Source: Euryarchaeota archaeon UBA549 (GTDB taxonomy: Archaea > Thermoplasmatota > Poseidoniia > Poseidoniales > Poseidoniaceae). From it: a stretch of 14,643 bases of DNA. The translations under genes and the position numbers were made by a program. Numbering within the stretch: the stretch's first letter is position 1; each line of letters opens with the position of its first letter. Below are positions 7,085-13,709 of this stretch, one piece after another. The notes under the pieces were generated by a model that worked only from the letters and a program-made list of their open reading frames with translations, did not search any database and was not told the DNA's origin. The stretch is taken from positions 1 to 14,643 of the forward strand of contig DAGF01000078.1 of assembly GCA_002495645.1 (NCBI GenBank). Reading direction: 5' to 3'.

Positions 7085-8095
7085 ATGGCGGATTCCCCGG
7101 TCTCCATCAACACGCCCGGTGCCTCAAACGAAGCACTTGCTGGCCCATCACCCCAAGAGCAGAAGCAGATGGAACAAGCCTACGCTCAGATGAAGCGAAA
7201 GATGGCGATGGAGGAAATCGGTCGCAAAATCAAACACAAAATCATGGTGCTTTCTGGCAAAGGCGGTGTGGGGAAATCCACCGTCTCAACCGGATTGGCT
7301 CTTTCCTTGGCTCAACAAGGCCACACCGTGGGTATTCTCGACATCGATATCACCGGCCCGAACGTTCCCAAGATGATGGGATTGGACGGGCGTCGCCTTC
7401 ACGTCGAGAACAAGCGCATCCATCCTGCTCAAGGCCACCTTGGTGTGAAAGTCATCAGCATGGCGTTCCTCTTGGAAGACGAAGACACGCCCGTCGTATG
7501 GCGAGGTCCTATCAAACTCGGGGCCATCCAGCAGTTTATCGGCGATGTTGAATGGGGTGAGTTGGACTACCTCATCATCGATTTCCCTCCTGGCACCTCC
7601 GATGAACCGTTAACTGTGGCGCAATCTCTTCCCGACATCGACGGCATGGTTATTGTCACCACGCCACAGCAGGTTGCCCTGCTCGACAGTCGGAAATCCA
7701 TCACCTTCTCCGAATCCCTCAAGGTGCCCGTGCTCGGCATCGTTGAGAACATGAGCGGCTTCACGGTGAACGGCACGACATCACCAGGAGCCGAGGTCAG
7801 CATCGCTGCTCCCGGAGGCAAAACGCTTGCTGCGACGGCCGACGATGAAGGGAAATTTTCCGTGACGCTGGATATTTTCAAAGAAGGTGGAGGCAGGGAT
7901 ACAGCCGAGGAATTCGGTGTTCCCTTCCTTGGGGCGCTTCCCTTTGACCCCGGTTTCGTACGAGGCGGCGACGACGGCGTTCATCGCATTGTTTCCGAGC
8001 CCGATGGCCCATCCGCCATTGCATTTGCCAACGTTGTGGCGGCCATTCAAGACCAGCTTTCCGACGGAGCAGATGGCGGACTCGAAATCATCTGA
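7085..8095 (+). CDS. Mrp/NBP35/ApbC family P-loop ATPase, cysteine-free, with Ig-like insert replacing the CxxC segment
   Basis: This is a 336-residue ATPase of the Mrp/NBP35 branch of the SIMIBI (MinD/ParA-like) class, which elsewhere assembles and delivers Fe-S clusters. The deviant Walker A motif is GKGGVGKS (58-65) with signature lysine K59. DIDITGPNVPKMMG (86-99) and IIDFPPGTSDE (164-174) are the family's switch and Walker B regions. ENMSGFT (221-227) and DIFKEGGG (263-270) normally flank a short CxxC-bearing loop. Here that loop is replaced by residues 228-262, which resemble part of a bacterial Ig-like domain. No cysteine occurs anywhere in the protein, so it cannot hold a cluster in the usual way. 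The Lys-rich helical N-terminus (about 25-52) also lacks the NBP35 cysteines. The start is ATG 7085; a TTG two codons upstream is less likely. The DUF971 gene follows after 9 nt. The fold is certain; a classical Fe-S carrier function is doubtful. Confidence 0.9.
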   Translation: MADSPVSINTPGASNEALAGPSPQEQKQMEQAYAQMKRKMAMEEIGRKIKHKIMVLSGKGGVGKSTVSTGLALSLAQQGHTVGILDIDITGPNVPKMMGLDGRRLHVENKRIHPAQGHLGVKVISMAFLLEDEDTPVVWRGPIKLGAIQQFIGDVEWGELDYLIIDFPPGTSDEPLTVAQSLPDIDGMVIVTTPQQVALLDSRKSITFSESLKVPVLGIVENMSGFTVNGTTSPGAEVSIAAPGGKTLAATADDEGKFSVTLDIFKEGGGRDTAEEFGVPFLGALPFDPGFVRGGDDGVHRIVSEPDGPSAIAFANVVAAIQDQLSDGADGGLEII

Positions 8096-8104
8096 GGTGG
8101 CGCC

Positions 8105-8458
8105 ATGAGCGAAATTCTCCCCACCCTCAAGAAGTTGGAACGGCGCCCCCAAGACATGGTGCTCACCTACGACAACGGGTCGGAATTCACGGTCCCCTAT
8201 GACGACTTGCGGCATGCTTGCCCCTGCGCCAAATGTTCGCCGATGAGAAACGAAGACGAGACAAGCCGTACCCTTCGCCGCCAAATTGAGGCGCTGCCCG
8301 CCGAGAAACCGGCGGTTCGCACGGTGGGAAAATACGCCCTCGCTTTCGACTGGCAACAAGGCTGCTCCAGTGGCATTTACCGATTTGAACGAATTTACGA
8401 CCTCGCGAACAGGCGCGATCCGGACCGAGGCAAGCCCTATGTCCACGGCGCCTGGTAG
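8105..8458 (+). CDS. DUF971 (gamma-butyrobetaine hydroxylase-like N-terminal domain) protein
   Basis: This is a 117-residue single-domain protein of the DUF971 / GBBH-like N-terminal family. The core reads from the dG-x-E-hydrophobic strand (24-30) through DLRHACPCAKC (34-44) to YALAFDW (77-83) and GIYRFERIYDL (90-100). C39, C41 and C44 match the CxCxxC zinc ligands of the family. The fourth ligand is usually a His in a GH-x-x-GIY motif, but here it is C87 in GCSSGIY. The gene lies 9 nt behind the Mrp-like ATPase, in a likely operon. In plant HCF101 an Mrp domain and a DUF971 domain occur in one polypeptide, which supports a joint role in Fe-S or metal handling. Its exact function is not established. 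The family call is confident. Confidence 0.87.
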   Translation: MSEILPTLKKLERRPQDMVLTYDNGSEFTVPYDDLRHACPCAKCSPMRNEDETSRTLRRQIEALPAEKPAVRTVGKYALAFDWQQGCSSGIYRFERIYDLANRRDPDRGKPYVHGAW

Positions 8459-8522
8459 AACCCACCTTGCCGGGGGCTTCGTTGACGACGCTTTCATGAA
8501 GGAATGCCATGACCCACAACTT

Positions 8523-8530
8523 GGAGTGAG
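8523..8530 (+). promoter_or_regulatory. Shine-Dalgarno-like GGAGTGAG supporting the GTG start at 8537
   Basis: GGAGTGAG ends 6 nt before GTG 8537. No ATG is suitably placed, and the first in-frame ATG (8561, codon 9) falls within the first membrane helix. This site therefore decides for the GTG. Confidence 0.5.
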
Positions 8531-8536
8531 CCCCCT

Positions 8537-10603
8537 GTGCAGAGCGTCTATCTGACTTGGATGATCAGCGCCTTGGCTCTTGGCGTCATCCTGCTTCCGG
8601 TGTTCAAACCACCGTGGGCAAAGTTGTCGCTTCCACCTTTTGTTGATTTCTTTCGCAGGTATTGGGTGCACATCCTCATCGTCTTCGCCATCTACAACGC
8701 CAAAGATACGCTCGACCAAATCGACCGGCTCTTGATGGCGAGCACCGGCCTTGACATGACGCCGTACATTTGGGCCATTGAGGGCAATTTGGTGCTCTGG
8801 GTGCAGCAAACCTTCGAGGCGGCGTGGTTGACCACGGCGTTGACGCATTTCTATGTCGCAGGCTTCATGTTCATTTGCTATGTATCTGTGTTCTACTTTG
8901 CTTATTTTGATGACCGCTGGCTTGCCGACCGGGTCACGCTTTCCATCGCTTGGGTCTACATTCTGGCCGTGCCGTTCTACCTCTTCTTTAACGTCAGAGT
9001 CACCGGCGATACCATCCCAGAAATGGAGACCCTCGCCTACACGTTAACGCCCGAAATTGCCGATTGGTTCCGGCGCATTGACCCGTTCACCAACGGCATG
9101 CCTTCGCTCCACATCGGTATCCCGTTTGCCGTTTGGCTCTGCCTGACACGGTTTGATGACGATCGCCGCTGGAACCGTTACCGCTACACGGTCTTTGCTT
9201 ACACGCTGTTGACGGCTTTCACCATCATCTACCTCGGCATCCACTGGTTCGTTGACATCATTGGCGGGATGTTGATTGCGGGTGCGGCCGTCTCAATGGC
9301 CGACAGAACCTCCAACGGTTGGTGGAAATTCTTTGACGAGCGAACGATGAACGCCCGCATCGTCACGGTGCTGACACGGCCTTGGCAGGCTTGGGCGTGG
9401 ATTCGCTCGAGAATAGGCCGAGCCTTTGAGCAATATCGCCAACCGACCAGCAGGGAAACGGGCCACATCGCCGTCGTCATCCTCGTGGTGGTTGCGGCGG
9501 TTATCACGTGGGATTTGACCCATCGTTCGCTCCCGGCGGGTGGTGTTGAGGCGCCTCAATCCGCAGCCGTCTCCGACGAATGGTTGGCCACCCTCGACAA
9601 CCAAACCGAGGGCGTCTCTTTGCTGCTTGAAAATCTGTCTGCAGCGGATTCCCAAGCGGTTCGGGTGAACGTTCCGGGACTTAGCCTCGACTCCACGCAT
9701 GCCCTGCAAAACGACCTGCTGGTGGTGGCGAACGGCTCTGCGTTGTTGATGTACGATGTTCATCAACCTGAACAGGCCATCAGCACCTTGGATTTTGAGC
9801 AACCCGAGCACCTCTTGTTATGCGAACGAGCGGCCAGATTGGTTCTGGTTTACACCGTTGACGGGGTGTTGGAAATCACCGACCTTGAGGGCGTGCCAGT
9901 CCTTCAGTCCGAAGAGACGCATCGTGATATCGAACGCATCACCTGTGCGGGTTCTGAAATTGCGTTTGTCACCAGCGAGCGGCCGATGGAAGTAACCGTT
10001 TTGCAATTGGGAGTGCGTGGAGAAGTGGGCTACACCATCAACGCCACCGCTCCTGCCGAGGAGGATGAAATCTTGGCGGGCTGGGGCACGCCGGTAGACA
10101 TGGCCAACGCCACCATTCAGAGCATGGCCTTTGACAGAGAATACCTCGCTGTGACCGTGAACGTTTCCGCCACGGACCGGTTGGTGCTCTACAACCGAAG
10201 CACGGCTGAACAATGGCTAGCCAGCAATCCGAAATACCACGTTTCAGACATTTCCCTTGACCACGGCATTTTGGCCTGGTCGGTTCGGGACCATCTGAAC
10301 CCGTTGGCGCCGCAAGACAAGTACCTGGACCGAGAGATTTACTTCACCGAACTCGCCACCAACACCTCCTTTGTGTTGACTTCAGACACCAAGGACCAGT
10401 GGGGTCCCTTGGTTCTTGAGCACCAACTTGTCTACTTTGAATTGGACGATGACACGAGGTCAATGCGAGTTCATACGTGGGAGCCTGAACTTCGGTTGTA
10501 CTCCAGCATCGTGTTGCAAGCCGGTGTGCTGCTGGCCTTCGTGGTCGTGATGTGGAACATGTGGCAGCGACAAAGTGAGCGTCGCGTCGCCCGTCAACCG
10601 TGA
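8537..10603 (+). CDS. PAP2-superfamily membrane phosphatase fused to a large extracytoplasmic beta-rich domain
   Basis: This is a 688-residue protein. Residues 1-255 hold several membrane helices with PAP2 phosphatase motifs: NGMPSLH (186-192) and YLGIHWFVDIIGG (232-244). H192, H236 and D240 are the expected catalytic residues. The wording resembles the PAP2_3 branch, which includes inositol-phosphorylceramide synthase-like phosphotransferases and lipid phosphatases. A further helix lies at about 310-327. It is followed by about 320 residues with repeated short hydrophobic strands and several N-x-S/T sequons, probably a beta-propeller-like domain outside the cell. A final helix near the C-terminus (about 655-675) ends in a basic tail. 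Substrate is unknown; an isoprenoid or phospholipid phosphate is plausible in an archaeon. The start is GTG with GGAGTGAG upstream. Its 3' end overlaps bud32 by 10 bp. The propeller assignment is inference. Confidence 0.78.
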   Translation: MQSVYLTWMISALALGVILLPVFKPPWAKLSLPPFVDFFRRYWVHILIVFAIYNAKDTLDQIDRLLMASTGLDMTPYIWAIEGNLVLWVQQTFEAAWLTTALTHFYVAGFMFICYVSVFYFAYFDDRWLADRVTLSIAWVYILAVPFYLFFNVRVTGDTIPEMETLAYTLTPEIADWFRRIDPFTNGMPSLHIGIPFAVWLCLTRFDDDRRWNRYRYTVFAYTLLTAFTIIYLGIHWFVDIIGGMLIAGAAVSMADRTSNGWWKFFDERTMNARIVTVLTRPWQAWAWIRSRIGRAFEQYRQPTSRETGHIAVVILVVVAAVITWDLTHRSLPAGGVEAPQSAAVSDEWLATLDNQTEGVSLLLENLSAADSQAVRVNVPGLSLDSTHALQNDLLVVANGSALLMYDVHQPEQAISTLDFEQPEHLLLCERAARLVLVYTVDGVLEITDLEGVPVLQSEETHRDIERITCAGSEIAFVTSERPMEVTVLQLGVRGEVGYTINATAPAEEDEILAGWGTPVDMANATIQSMAFDREYLAVTVNVSATDRLVLYNRSTAEQWLASNPKYHVSDISLDHGILAWSVRDHLNPLAPQDKYLDREIYFTELATNTSFVLTSDTKDQWGPLVLEHQLVYFELDDDTRSMRVHTWEPELRLYSSIVLQAGVLLAFVVVMWNMWQRQSERRVARQP

Positions 10604-11274
10604 TACCGAACCCGTGTTCGAATATCCTCGAGTCGGGTGTGGACTTCTTTGGCAGAAGGGACGCTGCCCCCTTGCAAGGCCGGTGCGGGACCGAGTTCTT
10701 CCTCGGCTGCAAGGTAGCCTTCAATCACCCAATCGATGGCGCCTTCCCACTGTGGATGCGAGGCACCAAGAATTTCGTCAAGCACGTGCAAATCGATGCC
10801 GAAACGCTCCACATCGTATTCAATGGAGGCCAGGCCGAAGTCGATGAGGTGAACATGCTCACCATCGATGAGAATGTTGTTGCTGGACAAATCGCCGTGG
10901 GTGGTGGCTTCTCGGTGAAGGCGACGAACCGCATGGCCGATCCGTTGAAGGGTGGCTTTTGCTTTCTCTTGTGTGGTTGTAGCATCATTGAGCACGTCGA
11001 TGAGCGGTTGGCCTTGGAGGTGCTCGATGATGAGTTGGCCTCCTTCGTAGTCCAAATCCCAAACGGAGGGCACCGAAAGGCCGGCTTTTCTGGTGCGAAT
11101 CAACAGGCGAGCCTCGCTGATCATCCGGCGAACACCGAGCCGATGGTCGAGGTTTGGATGGCGCCAAGAGCGGGGACGCCGTTGCTTTCGGACCGCGGGT
11201 TTGCCAAACCATTCGCCCTTCCACACCTCGGCCTCTGCACCCAAGTGCAAACGCTGTGTTGGTGTGAAGGCCAT
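10594..11274 (-). CDS. bud32: Bud32 / PRPK Kae1-associated atypical kinase, stand-alone
   Basis: This is a 226-residue piD261/Bud32 kinase of the KEOPS complex, which is needed for the t6A modification of ANN-decoding tRNAs. The ATP-binding lysine is K30, followed by the Bud32 hallmark HPNLDHRLGVRRMISEARLL (39-58) with E54. The catalytic loop is HGDLSSNN (126-133, D128 and N133) and the metal motif is DFG (145-147). There is no large C-lobe, and the basic C-terminus RTRVRYHG is typical. In several euryarchaea Bud32 is fused to Kae1; here it is separate and no kae1 is in the window. The start is ATG 11274, preceded by GGTGAG at a 6-nt spacing. The ATGs at 11310 and 11316 would add unrelated residues. 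It converges on the PAP2 gene with a 10-bp overlap and diverges from nadA across 77 bp. Confidence 0.93.
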   Translation of the reverse strand: MAFTPTQRLHLGAEAEVWKGEWFGKPAVRKQRRPRSWRHPNLDHRLGVRRMISEARLLIRTRKAGLSVPSVWDLDYEGGQLIIEHLQGQPLIDVLNDATTTQEKAKATLQRIGHAVRRLHREATTHGDLSSNNILIDGEHVHLIDFGLASIEYDVERFGIDLHVLDEILGASHPQWEGAIDWVIEGYLAAEEELGPAPALQGGSVPSAKEVHTRLEDIRTRVRYHG

Positions 11275-11280
11275 GTCTCG

Positions 11281-11286
11281 CTCACC
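11281..11286 (-). promoter_or_regulatory. Shine-Dalgarno GGTGAG for bud32
   Basis: Read on the minus strand, GGTGAG ends 6 nt before ATG 11274. It supports this start over the upstream in-frame ATGs at 11310 and 11316. Confidence 0.5.
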
Positions 11287-11351
11287 AAGGCCCTCTTTTT
11301 GAACATTCATGCCCATCCGTTCCTTGAAAAAGGGTCGCTGCTTGGAGTTAC

Positions 11352-12515
11352 ATGAGCCCCATGACCGTCAGCCTGCCCATGTGCTCTGTCAACTTCATGG
11401 ACACCACGCTGTCCGTTGAAGAACAGGCTGTTGCCGACCGGATTGCTGAACTCAAGGCTGAGCTGGGCGAGGATTTGCTCATCCTCGGACACCACTACCA
11501 GCGTGACAGCATTGTCATGCACGCCGATTTCCTCGGCGATTCTTTCATGCTCAGTCAAAAAGCGGCCGATTCAAAGGCGAAGCACATCGTTTTCTGTGGC
11601 GTGCACTTCATGGCCGAATCAGCGGACATACTCACATCCGACGAACAAAATGTCATCCTCCCTAACCTTCGAGCAGGCTGTTCCATGGCGGACATGGCGA
11701 CCTTGAGTGAGGTTGAAGTCGCTTGGGAAGAGATTCTCAAGGCCTCCGGGCTGAGCGACCCCATCAACCGTCCAGACCCTGACCAAGCGGTGAGCGAAAA
11801 CGAAGCCTACCTCGTTCCAGTCACCTACATGAATTCGAGCGCTGACCTGAAAGATTTCGTTGGGCGCCACGGCGGCGTGGTGTGCACGTCCTCCAACGCT
11901 GAAGGTGTGCTGAACTGGGCGTTTGAGCGAGCAGGTCCTAAGGGCGCAGTGCTCTTTTTCCCCGACCAGCACCTTGGTCGAAACACCGGACTTGCGATGG
12001 GTATTTCGGCCGATAGAATGCCTACTTGGACGCCAGGAATCGGTGCCATGGGTGAACTCAAAGGTGCTCGCATCGTCCTTTGGCACGGCTTCTGTTCGGT
12101 CCACAAGCGATTCACGCCCCAACAAATTCACGACTTTAGATCCGAACATCCTGATGGTATCGTGGTCGTTCACCCCGAATGTCCTCGTGAGACCGTTGAC
12201 CTCGCCGATGCCTATGGCTCAACGCAATACATTCGCAATTTCGTCAAGGACCAACCTGCTGGCTCGAGCATCGCCATCGGTACCGAAATCAACATGGTGG
12301 CTCGTCTCGCCGCCGAGCACCCGGACAAGCACATCGAATGCTTGGACGAAGAAATCTGTCCCTGTTCAACCATGTACATGATTCACCCCGCCTACCTCAT
12401 GGACGTCTTGGAACGCTTGGTTGACGGTGAAGTCCCCAATCAAATCGTTGTGCCAAAAGACGTGCAAGCCGGCTCGCTGTTGGCGTTGAACCGCATGTTG
12501 GCCATCTTGAAGTGA
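11352..12515 (+). CDS. nadA: Quinolinate synthase NadA
   Basis: This is a 387-residue [4Fe-4S] quinolinate synthase that condenses iminoaspartate with dihydroxyacetone phosphate in de novo NAD synthesis. Conserved blocks in order are GHHYQ (46-50), GDSFMLSQKA (62-71), GVHFMAESADIL (83-94), GCSMADM (109-115), CTSSNAEGVLNW (178-189), FPDQHLGRN (203-211), WHGFCSVH (244-251), HPECPRE (274-280) and CPCSTM (336-341). Cluster ligands should be C110, C248 and one of C336/C338. This arrangement matches the longer Bacillus-type NadA rather than the E. coli type. The start is ATG 11352 with GGAG at 11344-11347. In-frame ATGs at 11361, 11379 and 11397 are alternatives, and similarity only begins after the last. 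No nadB or nadC is adjacent. The stop is one base from the convergent crcB stop. Confidence 0.95.
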   Translation: MSPMTVSLPMCSVNFMDTTLSVEEQAVADRIAELKAELGEDLLILGHHYQRDSIVMHADFLGDSFMLSQKAADSKAKHIVFCGVHFMAESADILTSDEQNVILPNLRAGCSMADMATLSEVEVAWEEILKASGLSDPINRPDPDQAVSENEAYLVPVTYMNSSADLKDFVGRHGGVVCTSSNAEGVLNWAFERAGPKGAVLFFPDQHLGRNTGLAMGISADRMPTWTPGIGAMGELKGARIVLWHGFCSVHKRFTPQQIHDFRSEHPDGIVVVHPECPRETVDLADAYGSTQYIRNFVKDQPAGSSIAIGTEINMVARLAAEHPDKHIECLDEEICPCSTMYMIHPAYLMDVLERLVDGEVPNQIVVPKDVQAGSLLALNRMLAILK

Positions 12516-12516
12516 T

Positions 12517-12888
12517 TCAAGCGAACCACGTTTGGCCGCCTTTCCATCCGAACCACGCCAGTAGCGGACCAACAACAGCCGACACCACCACGTAAAGGCC
12601 GGCCAGTCGCCATCGCCCGTCCTCCACCATCACGACGGTCTCAACCGAGAACGTTGACATGGTTGTAAAGGCGCCCAACAACCCCACGCCGAGCAGAAGC
12701 GCCTGGGTTTCGCCGATTGCGTCGACCAAAGTGGCGGCCATCACGACGCCAAGCAGAAAGGAACCGACGAGGTTGACACTGAGGGTGGCCCAAGGAAAGG
12801 CCTCAGAGGGCAGCGTTTCACTGAGATAGAATCGCAGAACGGCGCCAACAGCCCCACCCAACGCCACCAAGAACCAATGGGAGAGCAT
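12517..12888 (-). CDS. crcB: CrcB/Fluc fluoride ion channel
   Basis: This is a 123-residue four-helix membrane protein of the CrcB/Fluc family, which works as an antiparallel dual-topology dimer exporting fluoride. GGAVGAVLRF (11-20) has the family GG-x2-GA-x2-R motif. ATLSVNLVGSFLLG (34-47) carries the pore Asn (N39). GAFTTMSTFSVE (72-83) contains the Thr/Ser/Phe track and the centre of the Na+ site, with F80 probably one of the fluoride-coordinating phenylalanines. The start is placed at ATG 12888; 12894 and 12930 are alternatives. It is single-copy here, whereas many organisms carry tandem heterodimer genes. I looked for a fluoride riboswitch in the 99-bp region shared with rdgB and did not find a convincing one. 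Confidence 0.92.
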   Translation of the reverse strand: MLSHWFLVALGGAVGAVLRFYLSETLPSEAFPWATLSVNLVGSFLLGVVMAATLVDAIGETQALLLGVGLLGAFTTMSTFSVETVVMVEDGRWRLAGLYVVVSAVVGPLLAWFGWKGGQTWFA

Positions 12889-12987
12889 GACCATCACACC
12901 CGGTTGGTTGCTAAAGAATCTCCTTCTCAATCGGCCTCATGCCCGTCCAATGAACATGGTCATAGGCCGCCGGCCAAAGGGCCGTGC

Positions 12988-13656
12988 ATGAGCGCAACCG
13001 TTTGGTTTCTCACCTCCAACGCTGGAAAATTGGAGGAGGCTCAGCATCACTTTCAACAACTCGGTATTGAGGTCAAAGGCCTGGATTTGCCAGACACAGT
13101 GGTTGTTGAACCACAAGCTGATGACCTGGAAACGGTGGCACGTTCAAAGATTGCCCAAGCCATGAACCATCTGCCTCAGAAGGATGCCATGGTGATGGTT
13201 GAGGACGCCGGTTTATTCGTTGACGCTCTGGATGGATTTCCAGGTGTTTATTCCTCTCACGCCTTTTCCACCATTGGAAATCATGGGATCCTCCGCCTGC
13301 TTTCTCACCTTATTGACGACGACCCCGTCCGCATCAAAAACCTCCGTTCCGCCTCCTTTCAAGCCGTTGCAGCGCTGTGGGATGGTGAGAAGGTCTTGAT
13401 CGGAAAAGGGGTTTGCAAAGGGGCCATCGCCACGGAAATTCAAGGCGAGGCCGGCTTTGGGTTCGACCCCATTTTCATACCGTCGGACTTGGACGAATCG
13501 GGAGAGCCCCTCAGTCCGGGTACATTGGGAACCGTCAGCACCCACGGTCAGACCTTCGGTGTGGTGGGGCCCTACACCAAGCACCAGTTCAGTCATCGTC
13601 GCCGTGCTCTGGAGGATTTGTTGAGCCAACTTCCGCTTCCCGATGGAAATGAATAA
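12988..13656 (+). CDS. rdgB: XTP/dITP pyrophosphatase (RdgB/HAM1 family)
   Basis: This is a 222-residue nucleotide pyrophosphatase that hydrolyses non-canonical purine triphosphates (dITP, XTP) to monophosphates and keeps them out of DNA and RNA. TSNAGKLEE (9-17) is the N-terminal substrate motif. VEDAGLFVDALDGFPGVYSS (71-90) carries the acidic Mg2+ residues E72/D73. GFGFDPIFIP (157-166) and FSHRRRAL (201-208) are the base-recognition blocks. Between the last two there are about 18 extra residues (about 168-188), and the usual FAEM-type sequence reads TFGVV. The frame is open upstream to 12877, but that overlaps crcB and shows no family similarity, so ATG 12988 is used. In euryarchaea this gene is often near kae1/bud32; bud32 lies about 1.7 kb away here. 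Confidence 0.93.
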   Translation: MSATVWFLTSNAGKLEEAQHHFQQLGIEVKGLDLPDTVVVEPQADDLETVARSKIAQAMNHLPQKDAMVMVEDAGLFVDALDGFPGVYSSHAFSTIGNHGILRLLSHLIDDDPVRIKNLRSASFQAVAALWDGEKVLIGKGVCKGAIATEIQGEAGFGFDPIFIPSDLDESGEPLSPGTLGTVSTHGQTFGVVGPYTKHQFSHRRRALEDLLSQLPLPDGNE

Positions 13657-13709
13657 CCAAGACCTCCATCACCGTCATAAAGAATCAACGATTGGGTCGG
13701 GCGAGGGAC

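Noticed and set aside
7766..7870. The Mrp insert as an intein, mini-intron or frameshift artefact
   Set aside because: There are no intein splice-site residues (no Cys or Ser-His-Asn pattern), the segment is far too short, and the frame and family flanks are intact on both sides. An assembly chimera remains possible but would have to be in frame at both junctions.
8459..8536. Short open frames between the DUF971 and PAP2 genes (for example ATGs at 8497 and 8510)
   Set aside because: They are tiny, run into or overlap the PAP2 frame, and show no recognisable peptide. The stretch is read as leader with the GGAGTGAG ribosome binding site.
11291..11334. Imperfect inverted repeat (CCC..TTTTT..GAAC / GTTC..AAAAA..GGG) in the bud32-nadA spacer
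   Set aside because: The arms pair only with bulges of two or more bases and lie partly over the alternative bud32 start region. It is too weak to call an operator.
12889..12987. Possible fluoride riboswitch upstream of crcB (minus strand)
   Set aside because: The minus strand shows some GGC- and GATG-like fragments but not the ordered pseudoknot core of the crcB motif. A covariance-model search would decide.
12877..12987. N-terminal extension of the rdgB frame (37 extra residues)
   Set aside because: The extension overlaps crcB, is Ser/Pro/His-rich without family similarity, and the TSNAGK motif normally lies about 10 residues from the start.
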